This document shows, piece after piece, positions 24,469-32,070 of a stretch of DNA of 36,370 bases. The position numbers were made by a program, and so were the translations under genes. Origin of the DNA: a virus; the IMG/VR virus record IMGVR_UViG_3300027759_000221, positions 1 to 36,370 of that record; one strand, 5' to 3'. The notes under the pieces are model-generated. The model saw only the letters and a program-made list of their open reading frames with translations. It had not been told where the DNA came from and did no database searches. Every line of letters begins with the position of its first letter. Position 1 is the stretch's first letter.

Positions 24469-25943
24469 CGCTTCCCGCTGGCCACAGCGTCAAGCCTCAT
24501 TACGCCAATGCGCCAGTCGGCCAAAGTGTTGCCAGTCACCTTCATATTGACTTGACGGCCAGAAAACCGGACAGAAGTCGGGTTGGCTGCCGTATATGGT
24601 CCAAATGACGATTGTGTGCCTGTCGGGTAATTTCGGGTTTTGAATGAAACCACCGCCTCACCTAGAGTCTGCTCATCTGGGACAACTTGGCGCACAGACA
24701 TAATGTTGTCGCCATTGCCCAATTGGACTGGCCCAGACTCGGCATAAAGACTGGCGCTGTCATAGTTAAACCCGACCTCATGCTCGTAGATGTAGCCAGT
24801 GCTTGAGACCATTAAAGGGTATGTGTAAACACCAGCATCAACCCCAGCAGTTCGGGCCAATGTGCCAATGTTCCAGTGGTTTTCGCGGTAGTTGAAAGTG
24901 ACATAAGAGTCATTCTCATTGCTCGATGCACTTGGGTAAAACCACCAGATTTCACCAAATTTACTGACATGGACCGAATAAATCTTAGATGCCTGGGCAA
25001 AGTTGATATTGGTAAAAATGTAATCTGACACATCACTTGGCAGTGGTTTGACATAGCCGTCATAAATCCAAAAGCCAGAATTGCTCATCCAAATGGCTGC
25101 CGTGTCAATGGCCGCCACAGCCTGGGCCGAAATGAGGCCGCAGCCGCTTGCAGCCTTCTCAAAGCCATAAACAAATGGAGCGCCAACATACTGGGCCGTG
25201 TGGACATCCACATCTGTAAACAGTAGATTGACACCCTTGACCCTTTTGCCAGCGATCAATGTGCCAGGGCTGGCCAAGTCATAGTCGCCTGCAAGGTTGT
25301 CGCCTGCTGGTGTCCACTGGGTATTGTTCTCTTGGTCGCACCACTGCACTTTGCGTGGGTTTCCACCAGCGCCAAGGGCAAAGATAATGCGCTCTTGGGT
25401 GACTAAAACCGCCTTGTTGTTGACTGGTGCATTGGTGATTGCCGCTGCCTTGGTAGGCGTTGAAAAGCCCAATTGCCACTCATAAATCTTGCCATCCCAT
25501 GAAGAGCAAGCAATCAAATACTCACCCCATGTATCAAGTGACCAGGTGGTGGCTGCAATGGGTGTTCCAGTGTCTGGCCGTGCCACGCCATAGGCCAATG
25601 TGCCATAAGTGCTGTAACCATAGCCTGTCAGCACTGTGGAGCTGGCATAGCCGCTTGTGAAGCCTGTGGGCGTAATGTCTTTGAGTGTGCCAGCCTCATT
25701 CATGGCATAGAGTTTGGAATGCGTACCAGCGCCAATGTATCGGTTGCCACTGTTATCGCGCCAAGTAATGATGCCTCGGCATGAGCCTGTCATCTGTGAG
25801 CTTGACCTAGTACGCCATCCATTGATGGGGCGCAGTGTCCCCTCATACCAGCGAACTAGGTTTGCGTCATACCAGCGGCCTGCTGCCTGGTATTCAGTAC
25901 CATTTCGGAAAACACCTGGGGGTAGCTTTAAAGGTATGTACAT
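24465..25943 (-). CDS. P22 gp10-like tail (packaged DNA stabilisation) protein
   Basis: 492 residues. The sequence begins IPLKLPPGVFRNGTEYQAAG, RWYDANLVRWYEGTLRPING, which is the characteristic opening of the P22 gp10-like family (Phage_stabilise) in my memory. It continues with repeated beta-blade-like segments (GAGTHSKLYAMNEAG, WDGKIYEWQLG, WCDQENNTQWTPAG, GFWIYDGYVKPL, WWFYPSASSNENDSYV), consistent with a beta-propeller tail hub. It closes the portal channel and connects to fibers or needle. Late-operon position agrees. The ATG at 25943 has no strong Shine-Dalgarno, suggesting coupling to the gene ending at 25952. Confidence 0.82.
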
Positions 25944-25951
25944 GGCAGTAT

Positions 25952-26593
25952 TTAGGTAATGTTTGAGACAAATGTCATTGTCGCAATAAGTGATGCCGTT
26001 GAGGGGTAATTTCCTGATGCAGCATAGGATTGAATACTCACCTGAGTGCTGTCAGTCTCCCACCAAAGCTCCACATAATTTGTTGCATTTAAGCTCAAAA
26101 AGTAATTCCAGCCGACCAGAGCATGGCCATTGACAGAGCCATGCTTGCTTGGCACTGCAAAGAATCCAGTTGAGCCAGTGACCACAGTGCCATTGATCTT
26201 GAGCCAGACCCTGACATCATGGTCCTGAGAGTCAGGGTTTTCAAACTGGCCAGACCATTGCAGATTCCAAATTCCAGCGTCAGCCACTGTGATCCGTGAA
26301 TTGCTTGCGACACTCACGCCATTGGCGTAATCGACAGTATTCAGTGTCATGGCATAGGCCGTGTTGGCCGCTGCTGCCGTTTGGTCCACAGTGCTTTGAA
26401 AAGCCCCATAAGGCGCATTCATAAACCGGCCACCTCTTGGTCCAAACAAAGAACCCAGCACAAATGACAGTTTCTTAAAGTAAACAGTCAATGCGCCATT
26501 GTTTTCATTGAAATGCCTGCGCTCATAGGTCTCGGTCGGATAACCGAGTCCTGGTGGAGCTGGATTCTCAAGTTGTTGTGTTTGGCTGGCCAT
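25952..26593 (-). CDS. Virion appendage protein with jelly-roll-like C-terminus
   Basis: 213 residues. After an N-terminal segment with basic and aromatic residues (TYERRHFNENNGALTVYFKK, GSLFGPRGGRFMNAPYGAFQ), the protein turns into beta-strands (AGIWNLQWSGQFENPDSQDH, DVRVWLKINGTVVTGS, LNATNYVELWWETDSTQVSI). The D-V-x-V-W-L-K-I-N-G pattern resembles C1q/TNF-like jelly rolls used in phage appendages. It is next to the gp10-like tail gene. A tail or head fiber role is likely, exact family not identified. Confidence 0.65.
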   Translation of the reverse strand: MASQTQQLENPAPPGLGYPTETYERRHFNENNGALTVYFKKLSFVLGSLFGPRGGRFMNAPYGAFQSTVDQTAAAANTAYAMTLNTVDYANGVSVASNSRITVADAGIWNLQWSGQFENPDSQDHDVRVWLKINGTVVTGSTGFFAVPSKHGSVNGHALVGWNYFLSLNATNYVELWWETDSTQVSIQSYAASGNYPSTASLIATMTFVSNIT

Positions 26594-26600
26594 AGGCTAA

Positions 26601-27194
26601 TTATGTCAGGACAGACAGTGCATGGTTGATGTGCTTGATCCGGTCATCTAAGCCAATAAAGCCGCCATTGATCTTTTTGGTCAAGGTTTTATAGTCTTGG
26701 GAGTCCGCATACTGGTTGAGCTTGTGGGTGTCCCAAAACCACCCAGCAGTCAGGGCTGCATACTGGGGCGTGGCCACCAGCTCTGGCTGCATGATCAAGT
26801 CCACGCCAAGCGCTTGGCCAGCATGGTGGTAGTTCGCAGACCCTGTCAATTGGATGCAGCCTCGGCCTCGGAAACGATAGCCATCGCCACTTGCCTCATC
26901 CCTGTTGCCCATGCGGCTGCTGTAGACAGTGTTTGCAATGAGCTTGGGATTTCTGGCACACATTTGGGCCTTGGCAGCGTCAAACCTTCTGGGCCAGAGC
27001 TTTTGCAGTGCTTCAGCTTTGTAATTGAGGTTTTCCTCAAGCACCCTAAAATTGCCACACTCATGGCCACACTGGCCAATAAAAGCAGCCTGGCGCAGGG
27101 GCGTTGAAATGTCAAAGCGCTGAAAAGTCTCATTAAGCGCATCGACCCACTCTGGGCCAATGTGCAGTTGCTGGAGCTGCTGACTATTGACCAT
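26601..27194 (-). CDS. Endolysin, GH19 chitinase/lysozyme family
   Basis: 197 residues from ATG 27194, which has AGGAG nine bases upstream; a TTG at 27200 would place the Shine-Dalgarno too close. The glycoside hydrolase 19 fold is visible: RQAAFIGQCGHECGNFRVLE contains the catalytic Glu after His, followed by ENLNYKAEAL, then GYRFRGRGCIQLTGSANYHH and a final helix with GLDDRIKHINHAL. It degrades peptidoglycan at the end of infection. No signal peptide or SAR segment is seen, so export would depend on a holin. Its start overlaps the Rz gene end by 11 bases. Confidence 0.9.
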   Translation of the reverse strand: MVNSQQLQQLHIGPEWVDALNETFQRFDISTPLRQAAFIGQCGHECGNFRVLEENLNYKAEALQKLWPRRFDAAKAQMCARNPKLIANTVYSSRMGNRDEASGDGYRFRGRGCIQLTGSANYHHAGQALGVDLIMQPELVATPQYAALTAGWFWDTHKLNQYADSQDYKTLTKKINGGFIGLDDRIKHINHALSVLT

Positions 27195-27660
27195 TGACAA
27201 GTCTCCTTACTTCTTCATAGGCGCTGGCGCAGGCGTTGAGCTTGGTGATGGCTTTGTCTCCATCGGCTGCGATATCGATAAGAGCTGCAATAGTCTGTCG
27301 CTCAGATTCGCTTGCATCGGACTGGCTGGGTTGTGTATTTCCAGTGGCAGCGCTGGCACTTGCACTGTTTTGTGGACAACTTGGGGTTGGGAGGCGCAGC
27401 CGACCAGTGCGAGCAAGCTCATGCATAGCAGACTGTTTTTTCTTGACATCATCTTGGGCCTTTCTGAGTTTCGTTTCCTGATCTTGCAGTTTTTCGCCAA
27501 GTTCTTTCTCTTTGGCTCTGGCTTCATCATTCTTTTGGGCAATGGCCAGTTTCATGTCATTGTCCCTGTCTTCCCAGCCAAAGTGATAGCCACCTCGGTA
27601 AGAACCAAACAAGGCAATGCCGATTGCTAGGGCGATATAGGGTAGTGGGATGCCAAACAT
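27184..27660 (-). CDS. Rz: Rz-like inner-membrane spanin (i-spanin)
   Basis: 158 residues. N-terminal membrane anchor IPLPYIALAIGIALFGSYRG (about 4-23), then a long Lys/Glu/Gln coiled coil (DDVKKKQSAMHEL and before), and a Ser/Ala-rich region ahead of a helix ending AYEEVRRLVNG. Spanins join the inner and outer membranes and fuse them in the last step of lysis. AGGAG precedes the ATG at 27660, which overlaps the upstream stop as TAATG. A lipoprotein gene is nested in another frame (27207-27452), the classical Rz/Rz1 arrangement. Confidence 0.85.
   Translation of the reverse strand: MFGIPLPYIALAIGIALFGSYRGGYHFGWEDRDNDMKLAIAQKNDEARAKEKELGEKLQDQETKLRKAQDDVKKKQSAMHELARTGRLRLPTPSCPQNSASASAATGNTQPSQSDASESERQTIAALIDIAADGDKAITKLNACASAYEEVRRLVNGQ
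27207..27452 (-). CDS. Rz1: Rz1-like outer-membrane spanin lipoprotein (nested in Rz)
   Basis: 81 residues from the ATG at 27452 (a second ATG follows directly), with AAAGG six bases upstream. Signal sequence and lipobox are clear: MSRKNSLLCMSLLALVGCAS, cleavage before Cys. The mature protein is Pro- and Gln-rich (VHKTVQVPALPLEIHNPASP, PSPSSTPAPAPMKK), as usual for o-spanins. It lies entirely within the Rz gene in a different frame, which matches known embedded Rz1 genes. It would be anchored in the outer membrane and bind Rz in the periplasm. Confidence 0.85.
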   Translation of the reverse strand: MMSRKNSLLCMSLLALVGCASQPQVVHKTVQVPALPLEIHNPASPMQANLSDRLLQLLSISQPMETKPSPSSTPAPAPMKK

Positions 27661-28163
27661 TATTCTGACTCCTGTCTGGCCTGCGCCAGTTGTTCGCGCT
27701 CATGGTCATCTTCAAGATGGTCCGGTGGCGTTGTGGGTGGTGGACCAGGTGTCCAAGACTCGTCTAATTCTGGATTGGTCCACTTGGGCATAGCGCCAAA
27801 TGGCTGGTTTGGGATGCCATTGGTGGTCGCATTAAACCCGTGATTGTTGCTGTAACCATATTGGCCATAGCCTTGCATGGGCTGGCACATTGGCTGGCCC
27901 ATGGGTGGTGGCTGCTGCCTAGAAGTCATTGCCCGTTTACCAATAACACCGCCAATGCCGCCCACAATCAATAAAACGATATCGTTCAGCATTTTGGTAT
28001 ATGCCTGGTCAATCGGGGCCATGCTCTTGATTGGCTGGGTGACAAAAGTCACAGAGTACAAAAGAGCAATCACGATAAAGAAAAGAATCAGAGTGACAGC
28101 AAGCACCACAATGCTCCAGACTCTGACCTCGATCTCTTCAGTTGTTAGGCTTAACTTCGTCAA
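27660..28163 (-). CDS. Two-span membrane protein, holin candidate
   Basis: 167 residues with a TTG start at 28163, GGAG eight bases upstream. Two hydrophobic spans: VWSIVVLAVTLILFFIVIAL (about 15-34, continuing) and NDIVLLIVGGIGGVIGKRAM (about 60-79). The last half is hydrophilic, Pro/Gly/Gln-rich (GQPMCQPMQGYGQYGYSNNH, PGPPPTTPPDHLEDDHEREQ) and probably cytoplasmic. Located directly before Rz/Rz1 and the endolysin, so it may be the holin that lets the endolysin through. The long soluble tail is atypical for a simple holin, and another small membrane gene nearby could do that job. Confidence 0.6.
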   Translation of the reverse strand: MTKLSLTTEEIEVRVWSIVVLAVTLILFFIVIALLYSVTFVTQPIKSMAPIDQAYTKMLNDIVLLIVGGIGGVIGKRAMTSRQQPPPMGQPMCQPMQGYGQYGYSNNHGFNATTNGIPNQPFGAMPKWTNPELDESWTPGPPPTTPPDHLEDDHEREQLAQARQESE

Positions 28164-28329
28164 CTTTTTTCTCCAAGATTGGTGCTACCAAATATTCTGG
28201 GCAAGTCTGGGTAAACAGACACCGAGGCTTTTGACACTCCGTCGCATGAAAATTGTCAGGGTTCTGGCACTTATAGCGATATTTTTCTTCGCAGCCAGTC
28301 AGCAGTAAAAGAAGCAATAGATATCTCAT
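28138..28329 (-). CDS. Small Cys-rich lipoprotein
   Basis: 63 residues. Signal peptide with lipobox MRYLLLLLLLTGCEEKYRYK, then a short mature part with Cys residues (CQNPDNFHATECQKPRCLFT, QTC) that could form disulfides in the periplasm. I recall similar short lipoproteins in other phage lysis regions (TGCEE-YRY-CQ-P). Start overlaps the stop of the 51-residue gene (ATGA), and its 3' end overlaps the holin candidate by 26 bases. Could be anti-superinfection or lysis-related; unproven. Confidence 0.7.
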   Translation of the reverse strand: MRYLLLLLLLTGCEEKYRYKCQNPDNFHATECQKPRCLFTQTCPEYLVAPILEKKVDEVKPNN

Positions 28330-28481
28330 TTGCCTAATCCTATCCTACCAAGCAATAAATTGACAATTTTGTCAGATAAGTCATCAGGTAAGAACTTCAG
28401 AAAACCTAAGAAATAAAGTGCCACGCATCCATAAACGAATATCTTGAGGCACATATCAAAGGTCTTCTGATACTCATTCAC
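28326..28481 (-). CDS. 51-residue membrane protein
   Basis: GTG start at 28481 overlapping the previous stop as GTGA, with AGAAGG upstream. Translation: MNEYQKTFDMCLKIFVYGCV, ALYFLGFLKFLPDDLSDKIV, NLLLGRIGLGK. One clear membrane segment (about 13-31). Its stop overlaps the lipoprotein ATG (ATGA at 28326-28329). Both overlaps support translation. Unknown role; possibly part of the lysis set. Confidence 0.65.
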   Translation of the reverse strand: MNEYQKTFDMCLKIFVYGCVALYFLGFLKFLPDDLSDKIVNLLLGRIGLGK

Positions 28482-28975
28482 CGACCGCACCTTCTTGTTG
28501 TCTCACAGAATGTCATCAACTCATTCACACCGACAAATATCAGAAACAAGACAAACGCACAGCCGCCAATGATCATGGCCAGCTCATTCATCTCTTGTTC
28601 TTTTTCTTTGGCTTTCTTATCTGCGGCTTTCAATGCGCTCAATTCTTTGGCATCGGCCAAGTCCATCTCGGCCTGCCTGGCTTTAATCTTGTTCCAGACA
28701 TCGATCTTGCCTGTCTGCATGAAAAGCATTTTCAGCTCTTCCTCAAAGGCTCTGGCCTGCTCCAGTGCCATCTCAATCTGCAAAGCTGTCCCCATGTTGG
28801 ACCCCTTGCCAGACTGTTTGGCTTGAAGCATGGCCTTGGTGGCCACACTCCTTGCGTCAAACATCTTGCCAATCATTGGCGCAAGTGAGCCTAAGTCATT
28901 GGCAACCTTTGCTGCCTTCTTGACCATGCTGATGGCGCTTTGTATTCCCGCCAGGGCTGTAATCGGATCGATCAT
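28478..28975 (-). CDS. Helical protein with C-terminal membrane anchor
   Basis: 165 residues from the ATG at 28975, preceded by AAAGG-like sequence; a GTG at 28996 is an alternative start. N-terminus MIDPITALAGIQSAISMVKK, long Lys/Glu/Ala/Gln helices through the middle (predicted coiled coil), and one C-terminal membrane span LAMIIGGCAFVLFLIFVGVN. The arrangement resembles a tail-anchored structural or lysis accessory protein. It belongs to a chain of coupled small membrane-protein genes. No named family. Confidence 0.65.
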   Translation of the reverse strand: MIDPITALAGIQSAISMVKKAAKVANDLGSLAPMIGKMFDARSVATKAMLQAKQSGKGSNMGTALQIEMALEQARAFEEELKMLFMQTGKIDVWNKIKARQAEMDLADAKELSALKAADKKAKEKEQEMNELAMIIGGCAFVLFLIFVGVNELMTFCETTRRCGR

Positions 28976-29097
28976 TTCTTTTCTACCTTTTTCCACTCAA
29001 GGCAAACAACCCTCCGATTGTAGACATCACCAGTCCATGTCCACTTGGTGCATCGATATTCGGCAGCAGCTGCTAGTAAGACCAGAGCATAGATCAT
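28972..29097 (-). CDS. 41-residue protein with hydrophobic N-terminus
   Basis: Starts MIYALVLLAAAAEYRCTKWT and ends WKKVEKK. The hydrophobic start may be a short signal or anchor, the rest is basic with two Cys. It is bounded by ATGA overlaps with the 30-residue gene upstream (29094-29097) and the helical anchored protein downstream (28972-28975). That double coupling is the main evidence for it. Confidence 0.6.
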   Translation of the reverse strand: MIYALVLLAAAAEYRCTKWTWTGDVYNRRVVCLEWKKVEKK

Positions 29098-29186
29098 GGC
29101 CACATCAAAATGATGACAAAACTACCCCAAATGACAAAGACAGTGATGCAGACCGCGGCAATGAGTGCCACGGCCCAGTCTTTCAT
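29094..29186 (-). CDS. 30-residue single-span membrane protein
   Basis: MKDWAVALIAAVCITVFVIW then GSFVIILMWP. Nearly all residues form one membrane span. A GGGG stretch lies upstream of the ATG, and both ends overlap neighbours through ATGA (29183-29186 and 29094-29097). Proteins this small can be pinholins or lysis regulators; nothing in the sequence decides. Confidence 0.6.
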   Translation of the reverse strand: MKDWAVALIAAVCITVFVIWGSFVIILMWP

Positions 29187-29392
29187 AGCCCCAACATTTT
29201 TTTCACAAATTCGGCAGCCACCCCTGGTCCAAACAAAACCGCGGCAATCACGATATACAGCAGATATTCAATCTTTGTCATGCGCTTTGAGCCAGCAGCA
29301 AAACTTTGCTGAATGCCCTCGTATCGTTCAGCACAAATGGCTTCATGCACTGACAGTTTGGCCTCTGTCTCACTGATCATTTTATCGCTCAT
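29183..29392 (-). CDS. Small coiled-coil protein with C-terminal membrane segment (XhlA-like architecture)
   Basis: 69 residues from the ATG at 29392. N-terminal helix (KLSVHEAICAERYEGIQQSF) followed by basic residues and a membrane span IEYLLYIVIAAVLFGPGVAA, then a short basic end. A soluble helix plus one C-terminal span is the layout of XhlA/holin-accessory proteins; similarity is architectural only. The start overlaps the stop of the kinase fusion gene (TGATG). First gene of the small membrane cassette. Confidence 0.65.
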   Translation of the reverse strand: MSDKMISETEAKLSVHEAICAERYEGIQQSFAAGSKRMTKIEYLLYIVIAAVLFGPGVAAEFVKKMLGL

Positions 29393-30177
29393 CACACACC
29401 CATTTGTTTTCTTATCTTGGTTGCTGAGATAGCGTGTGTTGCGTCATCGAAAGACTCTTGCTCGATTTTGTAGCCAACATCACGCCCATAGGTGATGTTA
29501 ACAATATTTGGGACAAGCTGAATTTCATACTGACCTTGGTACAAAGGGTCTAAATCACGCTTGATAAAGTCTTTGACCTGATTGGCCGCAAACGGGTTTG
29601 AGCCGTTCCAGCCCTGGCAGTCTCTAATCTGGATCACAACTTGACCAGTCTTTGCCAATGCTCTCTCAAACAGTTTTCGATGGCCTTCATGCCAAGGTTG
29701 CCATCTTCCAAGCATCTGAACAGTCTCTTTCTGCCAATCAAAGACAGGGCGTTGGCGGTTGTCTAAGATGTGAGCAGCAATAAACTCACCCCACTTCTCA
29801 GCCTTCTGCTCAGTAATCCTAAAGTCATACTGCTCTGGGGCTACAAACACCTTGTTGGTGTCTTCAAAGCGGCCTTGGTTGATGGTATCAACCCAGACAG
29901 TCCAATCTGCTTTAAAGTTGTTACGCATCTCAACCAGAGGGGCAACAAAGTCGCAGATCACATAATCCACATCGTAACTGTCAGCAAGATCACGCATTCT
30001 CAAACTCTGGCGAATACGGCCTTCATGGGAGAAGTCCCAATCGTTGTATTTCTTGCGCACATCATCAGCATTCAGCCACATGACTGTCTTGCGGTTGCTT
30101 TGCAAGTGGTCAAGAATGTGCTGTGCTAGATAAGTTTTACCAGCACCAGGCAAACCCATGATTAGAATTCTTTTCAT
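29392..30177 (-). CDS. Fusion of APS-kinase-like and nucleotidylyltransferase domains
   Basis: 261 residues from the ATG at 30177 (ATGA overlap with the sulfotransferase stop); the longer frame to 30231 is less likely. Residues 1-120: P-loop kinase with GLPGAGKT (8-15), LNADDVRKKY (36-44), DFSHEGRIRQSLRMRDLADS and ICDFVAPLVEMR, matching the order in adenylylsulfate kinase (N-A-D, FS-x-E-x-R, phosphosulfate-loop region, F-x-P). Residues about 155-261: a nucleotidylyltransferase with GRWQPWHEGH (HxGH, 163-166), NPFAANQVKDFI, YGRDVGYKIEQ and ISATKIR (250-256), like NMN/cytidylyl-type enzymes. APS kinase makes PAPS from APS. Whether the second domain adenylates sulfate or another substrate is unknown. 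Confidence 0.78.
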   Translation of the reverse strand: MKRILIMGLPGAGKTYLAQHILDHLQSNRKTVMWLNADDVRKKYNDWDFSHEGRIRQSLRMRDLADSYDVDYVICDFVAPLVEMRNNFKADWTVWVDTINQGRFEDTNKVFVAPEQYDFRITEQKAEKWGEFIAAHILDNRQRPVFDWQKETVQMLGRWQPWHEGHRKLFERALAKTGQVVIQIRDCQGWNGSNPFAANQVKDFIKRDLDPLYQGQYEIQLVPNIVNITYGRDVGYKIEQESFDDATHAISATKIRKQMGV

Positions 30178-30995
30178 CCCTTGACCTTGTAAAGTTGTTT
30201 GATTGCAAACTCTGGTGCGGGTGTGCGCCAAAACTCTTTATTGCCATATTTATCCCAAACCGATTTTGGCAAGATTGAGGGGCGTTCTTGCCATGTCACT
30301 TCTTTTCTGACTGTATGTAGACTTTTCATGTTCAAGGCTTTGTCGTATACCTCGTTGTCATACTCTACATTCTTGAAGTCATGGTCAAAGTAAGGCTTGC
30401 CAATAAACCCATAAATCTCACGCATCACGCTCTCAGGCTGTTTGCATAAAGATTCATATTCCACCAACATAATCATGTCGGGGTTTAGAAGTAAACCTTC
30501 TTCTAGAAAGTAATAAGGCTTGACCACTTGCCCTTCCTTCTGAACATCCATTAAGGCATCACATCTTGTAGTGACTGTTTGGTTTGCCTCATTATCTGTA
30601 AGGCTTGCACCATACAAAGAATTCTTGGCAGCAATGCGTTCAAAGCTGTCCAGTATCCAAGGCAAATCACGCACACAGCAAATAATCTTGGTCTGTGGGT
30701 ATAGGTCTTTCAGCAAAGATGTTTTGGCAGTCCATCCCCTGCTAGTGTCAAATACTGTGTTTGGCTTAACTGCTTTGTAGTAAGAGTTAAACAAGTCTTT
30801 GAGTATTTGCTTGCGTCTTTCTTCATCAATCAGGTGATTGCTTTCACTTCCAGTAATGACATTGATGGTAGATGACACCAGGTGCTGTACTGGCGAGGAA
30901 ATATCTGCATAGAACTCAGGGTTCTGACGCAAGATAGCTGAGAGCAGGGTTGACCCCGACCTTGGTAAACCAGAGATGAAGAAAAACTCTTTCAT
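30174..30995 (-). CDS. Sulfotransferase (PAPS-dependent)
   Basis: 273 residues. The 5'-phosphosulfate loop is FFFISGLPRSGSTLLSAILR (GLPRSGST at 9-16), and the 3'-phosphate binding strand/helix is KIICCVRDLPWILDS (R109, S117). It is probably of the Sulfotransfer_3 type. The C-terminal part (EVTWQERPSILPKSVWDKYG) resembles the usual substrate-side region. The enzyme transfers sulfate from PAPS to a hydroxyl or amine of a sugar, lipid or protein. It lies between an appendage gene and the APS-kinase-like fusion, coupled by ATGA overlaps at both ends, which strongly suggests the kinase supplies its donor. Confidence 0.82.
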   Translation of the reverse strand: MKEFFFISGLPRSGSTLLSAILRQNPEFYADISSPVQHLVSSTINVITGSESNHLIDEERRKQILKDLFNSYYKAVKPNTVFDTSRGWTAKTSLLKDLYPQTKIICCVRDLPWILDSFERIAAKNSLYGASLTDNEANQTVTTRCDALMDVQKEGQVVKPYYFLEEGLLLNPDMIMLVEYESLCKQPESVMREIYGFIGKPYFDHDFKNVEYDNEVYDKALNMKSLHTVRKEVTWQERPSILPKSVWDKYGNKEFWRTPAPEFAIKQLYKVKG

Positions 30996-31420
30996 TCTGC
31001 TGGAATCCAGTTGACTGTGCTTTCATCCCATTGATAGCGCACGTTGCCACCATTCATAATGGCATTAGCGGGTCTTGGTACTGGCGCACCCCATGTCATT
31101 GTGTCCGAGTAACCAATCCATGAGGGGTAAGGTTTACGGGCTTCATGTTCAGCAGCTCTAGCAGCGTTGTATTCTTCTTCGGTCAAGACTTGCAACACAC
31201 CCGCAATGGTAGTGTCGGCATCGTCATCACAAGTGCCATAGTATCTTGGCGCACGCAAATATGTACCATCAGAGGCTGTCGTTATAGGCCATGATGAATT
31301 GTCACTCCATAAATAAATCCATCCTTTGACATCAGGCATAGATGGGCCTGTGCGTTGTGGCTCGGATGTGCAAGGTATTTTAGTTACTGCATCAACTTCA
31401 GTTAGGCAAATATATTTCAT
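30992..31420 (-). CDS. Tail-associated protein, chaperone/appendage type
   Basis: 142 residues. Middle: DADTTIAGVLQVLTEEEYNA followed by ARAAEHEARKPYPSWIGYSD and TMTWGAPVPRPAN, then YQWDESTVNWIPAE. The (R/K)PYPSW-x10-W-x-APVPxP...Y-x-WDE...W pattern is one I know from small phage fiber-assembly/appendage proteins encoded just after fiber genes. Here it follows the lectin-like protein, overlapping it as ATGA. It may help fold that protein or be part of the tail. Confidence 0.65.
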   Translation of the reverse strand: MKYICLTEVDAVTKIPCTSEPQRTGPSMPDVKGWIYLWSDNSSWPITTASDGTYLRAPRYYGTCDDDADTTIAGVLQVLTEEEYNAARAAEHEARKPYPSWIGYSDTMTWGAPVPRPANAIMNGGNVRYQWDESTVNWIPAE

Positions 31421-32070
31421 GCGGACACCCTTCTAACTGCACGTACATTTTTTACGCCAGTTTTAGATTCACGATATAAAAGGCCATAACTAAAATGCTG
31501 TCGCCATGCCGTAGCTTCATTACCCGTATTTGCCGTACTAGACCAGTAATTGTTAGCCGTAAATGCTTGCGCACCGCCTGATTGGAAAGCCGCTGCTGAA
31601 GTTTGCGCTGGTGAACCAGAACTGTAATTAGTGCTTATTGGTTCTGGTGAAACTGCATTTGCGTTTGCGCCAGAACTTGTGTCGTTAGCTGTTGTTGTAG
31701 GCTTTAAAAAGTAATAACACACTTCTAATTCATTTTTAGCTGGCATATACCAATCACTAAAACCACCAATTACAAGGTCATTACAAAAGTGAACCGCTGG
31801 ATAAACAGTTGAACTACCATCAGCCACCAAATCAGCAGTATTTTGTGGGCCATCTATAAGACTAACGGGAATAATTCCAGTTCCTATATTTTTCCATGCA
31901 AGCGAACTTTGAGCAGAAGAAACAGGGCCAATAACAAGGTTATAAACTGTTCCACTTTGGTTAATTTGACCCGCAAAAAAACCACCGCCATATGCCGCAC
32001 CAATGTCTGCTGGCAAAGGAGGAATAAAACTCCTATGGTTTTGAAAAACAGCTTGTAGTGCGCCACTCAT
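31417..32070 (-). CDS. DUF1566-like lectin-fold tail protein (putative receptor-binding)
   Basis: 217 residues. The C-terminal half has the DUF1566 (C-type-lectin-like) pattern: [60 protein letters not shown] then RRV. Such domains occur at the tips of phage fibers and as variable proteins of diversity-generating retroelements. No reverse transcriptase is present in this window. The N-terminal part ([20 protein letters not shown]) resembles other DUF1566-bearing appendages. The gene is clearly AT-richer than the structural genes (two sampled 60-base stretches are 32-33% GC), hinting at separate acquisition. Coupled at both ends by ATGA. Confidence 0.75.
   Translation of the reverse strand: MSGALQAVFQNHRSFIPPLPADIGAAYGGGFFAGQINQSGTVYNLVIGPVSSAQSSLAWKNIGTGIIPVSLIDGPQNTADLVADGSSTVYPAVHFCNDLVIGGFSDWYMPAKNELEVCYYFLKPTTTANDTSSGANANAVSPEPISTNYSSGSPAQTSAAAFQSGGAQAFTANNYWSSTANTGNEATAWRQHFSYGLLYRESKTGVKNVRAVRRVSA

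Noticed and set aside
31417-32070. Diversity-generating retroelement with DUF1566 variable protein
   Set aside because: The protein fold fits, but no frame in the window carries reverse transcriptase motifs (YxDD and relatives), and I saw no second copy of the C-terminal coding segment acting as a template repeat.
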